Below, piece after piece: positions 1-12,571 of a DNA stretch of 64,000 nt. Position numbers and translations under genes: made by a program. Every line of letters begins with the position of its first letter. Positions within the stretch are counted from its first letter, which is position 1. The notes below the pieces were generated by a model that made no database searches, was not told the origin of the DNA, and worked only from the letters and a program-made list of their open reading frames with translations. Origin of the DNA: Coriaria nepalensis (Eukaryota > Streptophyta > Magnoliopsida > Cucurbitales > Coriariaceae); assembly GCA_027186245.1 (NCBI GenBank), contig CP114497.1:937501-1001500 (forward strand), given 5' to 3'.

Positions 1-95
1 AAAGATGCTTTATGTTCTTGATTTCTTTTTTTATTGTTTTTCGCTTGCAAAATAGAATCTTTGTTCTAATTTATTTATTGGAATTTTGGGTGTAG

Positions 96-2034
96 ATGTT
101 ATATAAAGTTGTTCGACTCTCCTGCGAAATCATCAGCCGAAGAAGATGACGAAATGTCAAAATTGGCTCCTTCTCAGAAAAAGAGGATGAGGCAAAAGCA
201 GAGAAAGGCTGAAGCACGAGCTAAGAAAGTACTGTAATCTGTTGCTGTAACATTTTGGAGCCTGCCTTCTTCATGATTGTAAATTTAATCATATCTTCTT
301 TCATTCTCTTAGGAGGCAGAAGTGAAAAATGAAGAAACAAGTACTACTGGTATCTCTAAGTCTGGAAAACGGCATGTCAAACCAGTTGACCCGGATCCGC
401 AAGGGGAAAAGCTATTGCAGGTCTGTATTTGAGTTCACTTAGCTCAGATTGCTACAGAGACGTCTTGAGTTTCTGAACAAACTGTGATTTTTGGGAAATT
501 GTTTACCTTTAAGAAGCGGTGCGCCAATCAGTTATTCTACAATTGCAAAAACTTCTGCAGGTTGAGAATTCATTATTGGAGGCCACCAAGTACTTGAAGT
601 TACTTCAGAAGAACTCTTCTGATTCCTTTGAGACACACTTGCTTTCTTTCGAAGTAAATATGAGAAAGCAGAAGATTTTACTCGCCTTTCAGGTATTTAT
701 GTCAGATCACAAGATACTAGAATTGGTTATTTTTGTATATGTACCTCGTCATAATGACAATATGTAAGCCATTTGTGTAGATGAATATCTGCCTATAAAG
801 TAATCTCCTACTTTCCAATTTGACTACTCTTTAGGCTGTGAAGCAACTTCTGAGGTTGGATGCTGAACACCCAGATTCCCATCGTTGCTTGGTAAGTAAT
901 GGGTTTTCTCTATTCAAACAGTATTGTGTCCAAGTGTGTCTGATGTTTTGTTCCTTTTCAGAATTAAGTTTGAATTAGCTATCAAAATTCCTAATGTACT
1001 CGCTAAATAACTTTTTCCAATTTTTTGTCTTGCAGATCAGATTCTTTTCCAAGGTAGACTCAATGTCTGCTCCGGTGACTGACACTGAGAAACTTATCTG
1101 GAAGGTTATAGAAGCAGAACGTCCCTTGATCAGGTTTGTGCTTAATTCCTTTATTAAGAAATATTTTACGATGTCTTTATATTGTGTGAGACTCATTAGA
1201 TTTCGCCTACTAAATCACTCTGTATTGTTGTGTGCAGTCAATTGCATGAAAAATCCCTGATTGAGGAAAATCTTGATTTTCTCGAGACACACAGAGGTTA
1301 TCATCGCTAATTTAATTTGGCCAATATGTATCAGAAACTTGTGGGCTGTTTCACTATCTTGATGGTCTTTTATCTCTGTGATTTTTTGCAGACTCTCTGC
1401 AGCATAGAGCTGCAGTTGCCGAAATGCTATTTCTTTTGGACCCCAAGAAAAAATCTGAAGCTATCAAATTAATCGAAGAGTCAACAAACAACCTGATGCC
1501 CATGTAAGTATACCTCTTAGGAGCTCTGTCTTCTTTCTTTCAACACACCTATAGACATTAGATTCTTCACTCATGAGGCTTCTTAATTTCTATTAGAAAT
1601 GGAGCCCTTGGACCAGTGAAACAATGGACACTCCGGGACTGTATTTCTGTCCACAAACTCCTAGAAATAATTATTATTGACCATGATGCTGCATTGAGTA
1701 AGTAAAACTTTTTCATTTTGTTTAATCGTTTATTTTCAAGTCAATATCTATCTATAAACATGTATGATGTCACAAGTATATGAAATATTTGATCATTGCT
1801 TTTCACCCAATCCAAACTATTATAGGATGGAAAGTTCGCTGTGCAGAGTTCTTCCCTTACTCGACATACTTTGAAGGTAGCCATAGCTCTGCCACACCAA
1901 ACTCAGCACACAATCAGACATGGAGAGAAGCCGAAAATGGTAGTTCTGACCATTCAGAAACAATTGGAAATACAAACTGTTCCGCAATGAATGGAAAACT
2001 TGAAGCATTCAAGGACCTTGCTCTTTCATCTTGA
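96..2034 (+). CDS. NAA15: NAA15, NatA N-terminal acetyltransferase auxiliary subunit (3' part only)
   Basis: This is the ribosome-anchoring, TPR-repeat subunit of the NatA complex, which with NAA10 acetylates the N-termini of nascent proteins in the cytosol. The window holds only the C-terminal ~335 codons; the 5' part lies off the left edge. Exons read as 96-228, 313-420, 561-692, 835-891, 1036-1133, 1238-1296, 1392-1503, 1597-1697 and 1826-2034 (TGA), all with GT-AG introns and consistent phase. Supporting sequence includes the very basic segment SQKKRMRQKQRKAEARAKK, typical of the family between its TPR arrays, and the following helical region (GEKLLQVENSLLEATKYLKLL, RLDAEHPDSHRCL, HRAAVAEMLFLLDP). 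The tail after about 1860 is rich in Ser and Asn and looks divergent. Identity rests on recognition of the family; the exon joins are inferred. Confidence 0.9.
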
Positions 2035-3867
2035 TGTTCAAGTTATAACATCACCTGATTAATATTTAAATTGACAGAACAACTAAAACAAAACCGGACA
2101 TGAGAAGCTTATGAAAAGATTACTCGCAGCTAGACATGTGCGGATGACAATAAGAGTTTTTGTGCCCAACTGCTGCACCGAGATGTGTGTCCATTCGCAA
2201 TGTGTATAATTCCGGTTTTAACTTGTTAGGGGTTGAATTTCTCTTGCATTTACCCAAGTTTCTGTGACCTTTAAAGGCAAGGGTTGTGCTCGCATTTCAA
2301 GTTTAGGTTGAAGAAGAGCTGCATATTTATTTTTTGTTTTTCAATTTCAACCCCCCCTCCTCTTCTATTTTTCTTCTACATTGGTCCTCCATAGATACCA
2401 AGTAGTATGTTGTACTTTTGCTCATTTCATTGACTCCATAATTCTCTGTATAAACGCTAAATTATGTGGAAAAATTTTGCCATGGGATGATTAATGACAT
2501 TCACTGTTGTTTTTTAACACTTAATAGGAACAATATTTGTACTTCTTTTGATTAAGTTCAGGTCTTAGTTAGTTTGATTTGTGTATTATTTTTATAATTT
2601 GATAAATAAAATTGTGTTTCGTTTATTAGATTACAAGAATACATAATCATAGTTGGCTCATCAATGAAAATCATTCTAGGAGAAATTTTCTATTATATTT
2701 AGGTGAATTTAAAATTTATTTTAATTATATATAAATTTAATATAATATATAATATGATATAAAAATAACATCGGTTCATAAACACCGACCATACAAAATT
2801 TTCTCCTAATCTAAAACCTAAAAGAGTGGACAAATTTGAGACACATAACTGGCGTAATGCCCATAAACTGTAATACCATCCCATTACAAGCACCAACAAG
2901 TAAACAAATTAGCTGTCATTCATGTATATCTACATCCCCTGGTTTCAGTACATGAATGTCTATCTACCTGAAGTGAACTAGAAATGGTCCAAAACCCTAT
3001 TGCATATTGGAAGTTGACATGACCTGTCATGGGTCTCTAGTGTAGACCTCTATTACACTTCAGTCTTCACTGTCTGGCCCACTCATTTCCCCCTCAACTC
3101 TAATCGACATGATAAGAAATGAGAGAGAACTTTTTCCTCTATTAGTTACATCATTAGTTATTACACAACATTTATGTAATGAGCCTCACTTCAATCCTCT
3201 CACGTCAAGAGACAAGCAATTAGCCAAAAGAAGCCGCCTCACCCTAATTAAGAATTACCATATATAACGAATGTCTCTCTCTCTCCTTTGAAATATAACG
3301 CATCCTCTTTTTTTTCTTTTTCTAGAAGAAACAAGAATTTGGAACTTCTAGATGATTAAGGGAAGAAACAAGAATTGTTGTATGTGTTTGTTTTTCTCCT
3401 TACAAGATGTAAACTTTCTACGGCTCCATCATTCATTTTTCACTAAAGCAAGCAGACCTATCTCTTTGCTGATAAATTTTGAAAAAATTTGAAGACTCAA
3501 ATCACATTTTTCTTCACATTTTTCTTCCACCAAGTGTTCTATAAGACTTACAACTGGATCGATGACGCAATAGTTCGTTCGTTCGTTCAATCGTTCATAC
3601 AGACAGACAGCTGCAATTACCCATTTAATCCTTCTTTATCACGCAACCAACAAATACTACTTACTGTCTCTCTCTCTCTCTCTCTCTTTAAAGTTCAGAG
3701 TTGAAACCATTACCACAACTTTAGCTAGCTAGCAAGCTATTACACACAGTCTTTTCAAGCTCCAATAAATAGGGAATAAATGATTTAGTAGCCCCATGAA
3801 AAGACACTATATATACATACATCGCATATATTAATGCATGCATGCATGCTTTCTATCATGCATTGTT

Positions 3868-4188
3868 CACGTGAAGATCACGTGACTGTAGGGTTATAAA
3901 TCAACATATGACCTGATCTTACGTGTCCCAAATTGATTGTTATGTGTAGTAAAGGTGTGAGACCCAATCCATTGAACATTGTATCATATGATCATCTCAA
4001 TCTGATCTTGTTGATTGTTAAATAAAACATAAAGAAAATGTAATAAACCAATCTCCACTCAACTACTGTTTATAACAAAATATTGAGGCAAAAAATCTAA
4101 ATAATTAGATCTAATTGTCTGGAAAGCGTGACAATAATAATATAGGACAAGGGCACCCCCAATTAGTAGGGGACAGTCCTATCACGTG
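3868..4188. promoter_or_regulatory. Cluster of three G-box (CACGTG) motifs upstream of the IAA6/19-type gene
   Basis: CACGTG occurs at 3868-3873, 3879-3884 and 4183-4188. The first two are 11 bp apart start to start, so they lie on nearly the same face of the helix. They sit 1.5-1.9 kb before the Aux/IAA start codon. G-boxes bind bHLH and bZIP factors such as PIFs and HY5, and Arabidopsis IAA19 is a known PIF target. Function here is inferred from motif and position only. Confidence 0.4.
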
Positions 4189-4267
4189 TGCCCTTGTGTA
4201 GGTATATGCCTTGTCTTTCCCTAAGGAAACACATGCTCGGTTGTTGCCCAGAAACACTGAAACACAT

Positions 4268-4337
4268 TTCTTTTCTTTTCTTTTACTTTCTTTTCTTTTC
4301 TTTTCTTTTACTTTCTTTTCTTTTCTTTTCTTTTCTT
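4268..4337 (+). repeat. CTTTT pentanucleotide tract
   Basis: About 70 bp of tandem CTTTT units, broken at two places by an A (TTTTACTTTC), one of them near 4284 and the other near 4310. It reads as a polypyrimidine microsatellite; apparent Lys-rich reading frames across it on the minus strand are artefacts. Confidence 0.9.
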
Positions 4338-5504
4338 CATTTTTTTTTGTTTCTCTCTTCAAACAAAGTTACTTTGATTAGGTCGCCCGAGCAGCCTATA
4401 TCCAATCTTTGGTTCATGCATTAACTAAGAAATAGTGGCAAATTCCCCGTAATCCGTTAAATGCATGGTGTTATTTTATATTATCAATTATATTTTATAT
4501 GATTTTATTAGAATAATATATTAATTGTATTTATTTAATAATTTTTCGTGATTAATTGGTTTTTTAATTTAGTTATTGTTAATCGATATATATATATATA
4601 TATATGCAAATGCCTGCTAACTACTTGACTGACTAATGGTCGATCATAATCTGATGCTCTTTATCTTTAGAGGAAGCAATTCAATGATCATAGTGATCGT
4701 TGTTAGAGAGAGAGAGATTCCGAATTATTCAACTGATACAGTTTATCTAGTTGATGATATGCTGTCTTTTATATATCTTTGATGCATGTGATCTTATACT
4801 AACTAACTACTAACCCTGATTAAGACTCTTAATTATTGCACAAAGTATATTATATATTGATATTGTTAACCCCCAACGATTAGACAATTTCTCTCTAATC
4901 AGTCTGATCGTCTTATTAAGCAAGTCTTTGTCTCTTCCAAAATTAGCATTAGTACAAATTAAGCAAACTTTATCATCCCTTTTAAGATACTCATTCACAT
5001 GCTTCATGTGCATCAAATGAAAACCATTCAATTATCCACATTCCATCTAAAGAGATCTTTCTATACAACGTACAGATCATAATTTATAGACATTGGTCCC
5101 GTCCGAACATTTTCAATCCAAATATCGATTTTACTCGATCTAATTAACTGTCATACAAGCTTCACCTCACTATATCGTTTCATATATACCTAAAATGTCT
5201 TATCAATTGTCGCTCATTATAAGTTGGAACCTTCAGATTCTAATATCATGCATGTGAAGATTTTGTTGTTATGCTTATGGGAGTTATTAAACATGGCAAT
5301 CATTTTGATCTACTATATACGCACGCTTGGATCAAATAGCCAGCTATGTTGATAATTGAGCTCATGATCCTTATTCTTTACAATGTGATACTGATTCGTG
5401 TGTATACATACATAGAAGGCAAACTATCACATGGTTTGTTTCAAGTAATCTAATCAGATGGCTGGAACCGAATCCCCAACAAAATCACCCAACAGCTTTT
5501 CCGA

Positions 5505-5533
5505 TGTGTCGTAAATCCAGCTTATGGTGTCGG
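5505..5533 (+). promoter_or_regulatory. Candidate auxin response elements in the IAA6/19-type promoter
   Basis: TGTCGT lies at 5505-5510 and TGTCGG at 5528-5533, in the same orientation, about 200 bp before the start codon. TGTCGG is a high-affinity ARF binding site in published work. A TGTCTC also occurs at 4929-4934. Early auxin genes of this family are normally ARF-driven, so the position is plausible, but binding is not shown by sequence alone. Confidence 0.4.
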
Positions 5534-5734
5534 GAAATTCATCAGTGTTATTCAGGAACAACATGGACCCCACTTTTGCTTCTCATGTGACCGACCACTC
5601 ACCCGACCCCCCCGCGATTAGTTTAGCGGACCTGTCAATGCTGTATATTTCACTCTTTACATAAAAACCCATCCATTTCTTCCCTAAATTTTGAAACAAT
5701 CCCATTTAGAAGAATATTTGAACAACGCCGAGCT

Positions 5735-6987
5735 ATGGCAAAAGAGGGTCTAGGGCTTGAGATTACTGAGCTCCGATTGGGACTTCCAGGTGGCCGGACC
5801 AGTCCAAATGTCAGTGTAGAGGAGAAGAATGAGAAGAAAAGGACTTACTCGGAGTTTGCCGAGGAATATGGAGAGAGTGGAGAACTACTCTCCGGCGGTG
5901 ACCGGAAAAGTAGCCGAGGGAAGACTGATGAAGTAGTTGTCGGTTGGCCGCCGGTATGTAATTACCGGAGAAAGAATAGTTTTAATAATAAATCATCAAA
6001 AGTACTGTACGTGAAAGTGAGCATGGATGGAGCTCCTTTTCTTCGTAAACTTGATTTAGCAACGATGCATGAGGGTTACTCCGATCTTGTCATCGCATTT
6101 GAAGATCTCTTCGGTTGCTATGGAATTGGTAACTTCATCAATCTCTCTCTCTTTCCATATCAATTGTCTTACTAATTTGTTACGAAGCATTCAAAATTCA
6201 TGCATGAAATCGTCGATGTCTGCAAATGAAGTAAGAGTTCGTTAAGAATGTTGTAATTAACATTTAGGTTAAATTTGCTGACAGGAAAAGCCTTAAAGGA
6301 TGCAGAAAGTTCGGAATACGTTCCGATTTATGAAGACAAAGATGGAGATTGGATGTTACTAGGAGACGTCCCATGGCCGTAAGTTTCTAGCTACATCTTA
6401 ATCCTCTCTAATTTTTGGCAAAATAGAAAAAAGAAAAATCCTCTCTAAAATTAACTACAAATTAGGACTATATGCATATTAGGAACTAATCCTAGGAACA
6501 TGATCCGTTTACTCTTTCATGTTTTAGATCTCGATTTCCATTTTTCCTTAATATGTTTATGAATTTTCTGTAATAAATGTTTTGAGAATATGTCTCTCCG
6601 TTACGATAAAGAAAGAAAACAAGATGTTGTTTATTACTAAACTAGCCCTCTCCCCCATTAATAATAAGCATCTAGTTTCAACAACATCCAGCCGACAGGA
6701 ACCAGTTCCTCATAATGGGGTCGGCTCGCCAGATTAATTTACTAATCTGTCCTCAACGACAATGTACACCTGCATGTCCAAAGCATCATCATGACAGAAA
6801 AATTATATAAATTAAAAGAATAATTAGATGTTTAATTAAGCTTTAACCTAACACTAATTATTATTATTATTACCGGAATGTTTACAGGATGTTTCTAGAA
6901 TCATGCAAGAGGCTGAGGATAATGAAGAGATCAGAGGCTGGAGGAGTTGGAATCAAGGGCAGCTTCCTGAAGGGAGCTATAAACTAG
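5735..6987 (+). CDS. IAA19: Aux/IAA transcriptional repressor, IAA6/IAA19-type
   Basis: Nuclear repressor of auxin response that binds ARFs and is degraded through TIR1/AFB when auxin is present. Exons 5735-6128, 6285-6378 and 6888-6987 give 195 residues, close to Arabidopsis IAA19. Domain I is the EAR motif LRLGL at residues 13-17 within [10 protein letters not shown]. Domain II is the GWPPV degron at 70-74, intact, followed by the basic stretch CNYRRKN. The PB1 region (domains III/IV) starts at [17 protein letters not shown] and ends with the [26 protein letters not shown] block. The [15 protein letters not shown] start and the VCxYRxKNS spacing match the IAA5/6/19 clade best, so the symbol denotes the clade, not proven orthology. 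Exon 1 carries domains I and II without the usual intron ahead of the degron. It is in tandem with the IAA15-type gene 8.5 kb downstream. Confidence 0.93.
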
Positions 6988-7680
6988 TTTTAATCATATG
7001 GTTTATGATAATCGCTAGATGCATGTTGTAAGGGTGTTTCTAAGACAAGTATACAATCCATCTTTCAGACATATGTAAACGTTGTTTATTGTCTTTTAGA
7101 TAAGAATTTGTTTCGCCTGTTATAATATTTGTAGTTCCCCTAATCCATCTTAATTATCTTCGGTTTGTAATTTTGCTTTTTTTTTTTTTTTTTTTGGTTA
7201 TTGATTAACTTTATATTATTTTGATTTTTGTTGGGAGATTCGAATGAGGGCGTCCAAGAGCTAATGTTAATATTTATCAAATGTTTTTGGGATAAATAAT
7301 GCCTTTGAATCGATCAAATTCAATTATACATTATACTAATATAATTAATCAAATAAACACACGATAATAAGTAATTACTTAAGTTGGGTTTGAGAGATAA
7401 GAAAGAGTATGAGATGCATTGATCCTCATTTATTTTTTTAATTTAAAATTGGGAGCCTTTTCATTAAGGATTAAAATAGAATCTTAGTTCTTAAAATATA
7501 ATAATATAGGTTTTAAACTATTGAATTATTTTTATTTTCAAAACCTATTTAATTTTTTTAAATTAAAAATTTAATCATTTTTATTAGAGACAATAATCTT
7601 AAAATATAATAAAAATAGATCTTACATTATTTAATTTATTTATTAATTTTATTTTTAAAATAAAAATTCAGATTCTTTTT
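6988..7680. other. 3' flank of the IAA6/19-type gene and AT-rich spacer
   Basis: This holds the Aux/IAA 3' UTR, a poly-T run at about 7172-7194 and very AT-rich sequence up to the copia insertion. I see no gene in it. The last bases before the element (CTTTTT, 7675-7680) are repeated after its right LTR and look like the target-site duplication. Confidence 0.7.
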
Positions 7681-7965
7681 TATTAAAGTTATCTCGTCCT
7701 TAATGTATGTATGGTTATCTTTATTCATTCTTCTTTCTTAGATGTATTCTCCAATCTTTTAGACGTACGTATTGCATATAGAATTATGAGCCACTCTTTT
7801 TCATGGTTGTGAGCATTTTGTAACTAGTCCTTTATTACCGTTTGTTAGCTGGATTAGTTGGTATGGTTTCTTATTTTATCTTTAGCTATGTTAGCCTATC
7901 TTGTAATGATTCAATAGAGAATAAAAATGAACTTTTTCAATTAATATCTTTTACCAAAGCTAATA
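7681..7965 (+). repeat. 5' LTR of the copia element
   Basis: 285 bp starting TATTAAAGTTATCTCGTCC and ending ACCAAAGCTAATA. It aligns along its length with the right LTR but has about 50 bp more near its 5' end (roughly 7705-7760). The many substitutions between the two LTRs point to an old insertion. Confidence 0.9.
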
Positions 7966-8018
7966 TGATACAAGGGTACAAAAATTTCTTTTAGCCTCAT
8001 CAAAATCGTTTTTCACAT

Positions 8019-9000
8019 ATGTCTACTAGTGCTGAACTAGTTGATGGTTCAAATGAAATACCAACTCCACCAATTTAAAATGTCATCATACCTGCATTAA
8101 ATGCTATTCTAGTAGCCCAACTTGACATCAATCATATAGATTTCAATCATCCCTTTTACCTTCATCCCTCTGACATTACTGGTTTGGTGTTGATCAATTA
8201 GACTCTTCAAGGATCTCAGAATTATAACATATAGAGTCGTGCTATGCTTATAGCCTTAATGACTAAGAACAAGATTTACTTCATCAATGGTACATACACA
8301 CACCCAACTCAAGATCCTCTTCTTTGACAAACTTGGTACATACACAACGATGTGGTTCTTCAATGGATAATGAACATGGTGTTAAAAGACATATACTCAA
8401 GCAGTGTATTCAACCTCTGCTCAGATTATTTGGAGCAAACTAAAGACAGGATTTTAGAAGATAAATGGATCTTGGATTTTCAATATCTAAAAGGAAATCT
8501 CTACCACTACTCAAAGATCAATAGACATCTCTGTTTATTACAGTAAGATGAAAGCACTATGGGAAGAATATTCATCCTTTGTTGCTGCTCTTCACCGTTG
8601 TGATTGTATCTCTTCTACAACATACAAACAACTTGAAGAGCAGCAAAAAATAATTCAATTTCTCATGGGGCTTCATGAGTCCTATATCCCCTTGCATAGC
8701 CAAATCTTTATCATGAGTCCTCTGCCTTCTGTAAGCCATTCTTATGCAATATTGACTCATGATGAGATTCAAACAGATATCAATCCAGGAAATCTAGTAG
8801 CTTATGCAACTGCATTCTTCACCAATGCAAGTAAATCTCTTTCTTCTTCTGCTTCAACAAACAAGAACCCTTTGGAGTGTGAGCACTATCATCTTAAGGG
8901 CTACAAGAAGGAATCATACTTCACGCTTATTGGATATCCTCTAAACAAGGACTACAAAGGTAAAAAAACCTTTCTTTCAAAAGCCTTCCACAGCTAATGT
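8019..9000 (+). pseudogene. Broken copia gag
   Basis: Translation from the ATG at 8019 shows the copia-type gag opening (FYLHPSDITGLVL, then SRAMLIALMTKNK), followed by a DVVLQWIMNMVLKDIYSS block. The second half continues from about 8548 with LWEEYSSF, IQFLMGLHESY and a degenerate zinc knuckle ending in TLIGYP, where expected cysteines have been lost. Several in-frame stops before 8340 and a stop near 8544 interrupt it. This is the structural nucleocapsid gene of the element, now dead. Confidence 0.85.
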
Positions 9001-9459
9001 TGTTCAAGTGAATTCAGACTCCCTTGTTGAAAGCTCCTCTACCATTGGACCAAATCTATCTGCTAAGCAATATAATCAATTGATGGATCTTCTGAAGTAG
9101 AAGAATGAACCAACACCAATTGTTGCTTTATCAACTACTCAAATAGGTATCTAAAGTTGCTTTTGAACTGATAAATTTACTGATGGTTGAATTTTGGATG
9201 CAGGGGTAAGTCACCATATGACATGTCACTTTAAGTACCAATTATATCATGTTCCATGTTTTTTACTCTTTATCCATAAACTTATCAAATAGGCTAACAG
9301 TGCAATCTACTCACTTTAGTTCTATCAGATTATCAGACAAACTGATCTTAAAAAAAAAAAATTTTGTTCCCTAATTTCAATATAATCTTCTTTCAATATC
9401 TTCTCTTACCAAAGACAACTTTTGTTTGATATCATTCTTTTCAAAATTGCGCATATTGT

Positions 9460-12330
9460 AGGAGCATATGACTGAGAAGTCTTAGGGACTGGTAGAGAAT
9501 TACACGGCCTCTATTATCTGCTACGAAATGAACATGATTTGATCACTTCTTTTCATTTAAAGCAATGTAATGTATTTTTGAATAAGATGTTAATTTTAGA
9601 TATTCAACTCTGGCATTCAAGACTTGGCCATCTTTCCTACTCTAGAATGCAAATGTTGCCTGAATTTTCTCATTTTAATCAAACTCTTGCCTCATTGTGA
9701 AGTGTGTCATTTAGCTAAGCAAAAAAAATGCTACTTTTTCCTCATAGTAAGCAACTTTTTTATCTTTTACACCTTAATGTTTGGGGTCCTTATAAGATTC
9801 CAAATCATAACAATGCTAAAGACTTCTTAACCATAATAGATAATCACTCAAGAGGTACTTGGACCTATTTGATGGCTTTCAAACATGAAGTATGAGTTAT
9901 ACTAAAAGATTTTATCACTCAATTCCTATACAAAATTTAAAAAGTCAGATCAAATTATGGCCTTGAGTTTATAAACATAAACTGCTCAAATTTTTTCAAG
10001 TCTCTAAGCATCTTACATGAAACCTTTTGTCCCTATACATCCCATAATGAGAGGATGGAAAGAAAACATAGACACATACTTAATGTGACAAGAGCCCTCA
10101 AATTCCAAACTATTATACCAGATCATCATTGGGGGGATTGTGTTCTTACTGCTACCTACATCCTAAACAGAACATCAACACCTATTTTGTAAAACAAAAC
10201 TCCCTTTAAACTCCTTCACAAAAAACCTCCCATCATAACTCATCTGAAGATACTTGGTTGCTTATGTTACTCTTCTATACTTCACAATGCTAACAAGTTT
10301 GCTCTTAGATCTCAGGCTTGTGTATTCCTTAGTTATGCACAAAGACATAAAGTATATAGGTTAATGAACATTGAGACTAGAGAATTTTTTATTAGTAGAG
10401 ATGTTAAGTTTATAGAAGAGGTTTTTCCTTTCAAAATTTCTCTGTCTTCTGCTCCAAGTCCTACACTTCATACATCCTCTTTAGACCTCTTTGATAATGA
10501 TTACATTGTTCATGTTCCTTCTATTCAAACTCATTTTCAAACACCACCAAATACACTTTTTGCCATATCCACTTCATTTACTATTTTATCATTGTCTCTT
10601 TCCACTTCAAACCCTCCTTCATCAAATGAACCTTTTGCTTCTCAAAATCCCATTAAAAAATCAAGCAGAGTGACTCAACATCCTGTTTGGTGGGATGATT
10701 ATCATTGTGCTGCTGTAATTCTTTCTCCATGCTCCAAGACTTCAACATTCAGCTGCTTAGTCAGGTACCCAATTTCTTTCTTTTTATCTTATAGTTCTTT
10801 CGGTAATTCTTATAATTCTTTCATGACCTTTATCTCTTCTGAAATAGAACCTCACACCTTTGAGCAAGCATGTCATGATAGTATATGGAAATTGGCTATG
10901 GAACAGGAACTGGAAGCTCTCAAAGTAAACAAGACATGGTCCATTGTTAACTTACCTCCGAACAAGAAACCAATCGGATGTAAATGAGTGTACAAGGTGA
11001 AGTACGGAGCTGATGGATCCATTGAATATTTTAAAGCACGCCTAGTTGCTAAGGGATTCACACAGAAGGAAGGAATAGATCTCCATGAAACCTTCTTACA
11101 AGTTGCTAAGATGGTGACATAAGAACCATCTTTTTTATTACTTACATCAATGGTTGGCCTCTCTTTCAAATGGATGTGTACAACGCTTTCTTGTAGGGTG
11201 ATCTAGATAAATAAGTCTACATGGTTATTCCTCCTAGCTTAAATTCTTCCCAGCAATAAGCTTATAGATTACACAAATCCGAATATGATTTGAAGTAGGC
11301 CTGTCGTTAATGGAATGCCAAATTCACTTCTGTCATCTTAGAAGTTAGATCCATGTAGTCAAAATATGACTACAACTTGTTCATTCTTAACAAAAATGGT
11401 ATGCTAACTTACCTTCTCTTATATGTCGATGATATACTAATCACGGGGAATTTTCAAGCAGCCATTGATCAACTTAAAGAGTTTCTTCACTATAAATTTC
11501 ACATGAAGGATCTAGGAACTACTCGCTACATCTTAGGGATTGAAATAGCTCGATCTACTACTGGAATTGTCCTTAATCAAAGGAAGTATGCTCTTGAACT
11601 TCTGCAAGACTCTTGACTATCTGCTTGTAAACTTGTTCAAACTCCAATGGAATTGAACTTAAAGCTTCTACCTTCTTTTTTTGCCGACACACTTTCTGAT
11701 ATTCAACCTTATCAAAAGCTTATTGGAAGATTATCTACTTGACCATGACACGCCCTGATATCAGCTATCCAGTTCAACTCCTAACCTAGTTTATGCATGC
11801 ATCCTCTCAATCTCACCTAGATGCAGCTTAGAGAATTCTTCGCTATATTAAGAAGGCACCTGAACTTGGTTTTTTTTTTTGCCAAAAAAATCATCTCTTT
11901 AGCTCATGGCTTTCTATGACAGTGATTGGGCATCATGCCCTATTTCCAGATGATCCACTTTAGGTTTCTGCGTTCAACTTGGTTGTTATCTCATCTCCTT
12001 GAAATCAAAGAAATAAGGAGTTGTTTCTAGATTTTCATCTAGATCTCTAAGAACTTGGCTTTCCATCAACACAATCGTCCTCCATTTTTTGTGATATCCA
12101 ATCTGCTATACATATTGCTACTAACCCTATGTTCCATAAAAGAACAAAACACATTAAGTTAGATTGCCACCTTGTTCGTGACATAATACAAGACATGTCG
12201 ATTCTCTTACACCATGTCAATACCTTGGAACAACCGACTGATCTTTTAATCAAGTCCATGCCATCTGCTCAGCATCTCAAGCTTATGTCCAAACTTGACG
12301 TTCTTGATCTCTTCTGTCCGCTAGCTTAAG
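9460..12330 (+). pseudogene. Broken copia pol (integrase, reverse transcriptase, RNase H)
   Basis: The pre-integrase HLSYSRMQML and CEVCHLAKQKK lie around 9630-9725, the integrase core region runs about 9760-10240, and its C-terminal part (YRLMNIETREFFISRDVKF) is near 10350-10415. Reverse transcriptase begins around 10865 (WKLAMEQELEALKVNKTWS, then [15 protein letters not shown]). Its catalytic-site block LLYVDDILITGN is intact near 11410-11450. RNase H ends the element around 12130-12330 (KRTKHIKLDCHLVRD, LTD-type tail). Stops and frame changes separate nearly all of these blocks, so no functional polyprotein is possible. Confidence 0.88.
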
Positions 12331-12336
12331 GGGGCA

Positions 12337-12571
12337 TATTAAAGTTATCTCGTCCTTAATGCATGCATGATCTACGTACTGCATGCAGAATTATGAACCA
12401 TTATTTTTCATGGTTGTGAGCTTGTACCTAGTCCTTTATTACCGTTTGTTAGTTGGATTAGATGGTACAATTTCTTTTTTTATCTTTGGCTATATATTAG
12501 CCTCTCTTGTAATGATTCAATAGAGAATAAAGATGAACTTTTTCAATCAATGTCTTTTACCAAAGCTAATA
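12337..12571 (+). repeat. 3' LTR of the copia element
   Basis: 235 bp with the same ends as the left LTR. It lacks about 50 bp present there and differs at many single positions. It is preceded by the purine tract AAGGGGGCA. Confidence 0.9.

Larger units (their letters stand above)
2035..5734. other. Intergenic region between NAA15 and the first Aux/IAA gene
   Basis: No gene is supported here. It begins with the NAA15 3' UTR and ends with the Aux/IAA promoter. Short reading frames in it lack family resemblance or start in low-complexity sequence. It contains a (TC)n run at 3667-3686, a CTTTT-repeat tract at 4268-4337, a (TA)n run at 4586-4604, and three CACGTG motifs between 3868 and 4188. 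Confidence 0.7.
7681..12571 (+). mobile_element. Degenerate Ty1/copia LTR retrotransposon, full structure
   Basis: A 4.9-kb element bounded by two related LTRs (7681-7965 and 12337-12571) and flanked by CTTTTT on both sides (7675-7680 and 12572-12577). A weak tRNA-Met-like primer binding site follows the left LTR (TGATACAAGGG from about 7966). A polypurine tract, AAGGGGGCA, directly precedes the right LTR. Both LTRs start TA and end TA instead of TG...CA. Internal order is gag, zinc knuckle, pre-integrase, integrase, reverse transcriptase, RNase H, which is the copia order. Coding parts have many stops and frameshifts, so it cannot be autonomous. It lies between the two Aux/IAA genes in the same orientation as them. 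Confidence 0.93.

Noticed and set aside
3835..3860. ATGCATGCATGC run as a possible RY-element regulatory cluster
   Set aside because: It is a simple tetranucleotide repeat; the CATGCA words follow from repetition and cannot be read as independent sites.
4111..4362. Lys/Glu-rich minus-strand frame
   Set aside because: It is a translation of the CTTTT microsatellite.
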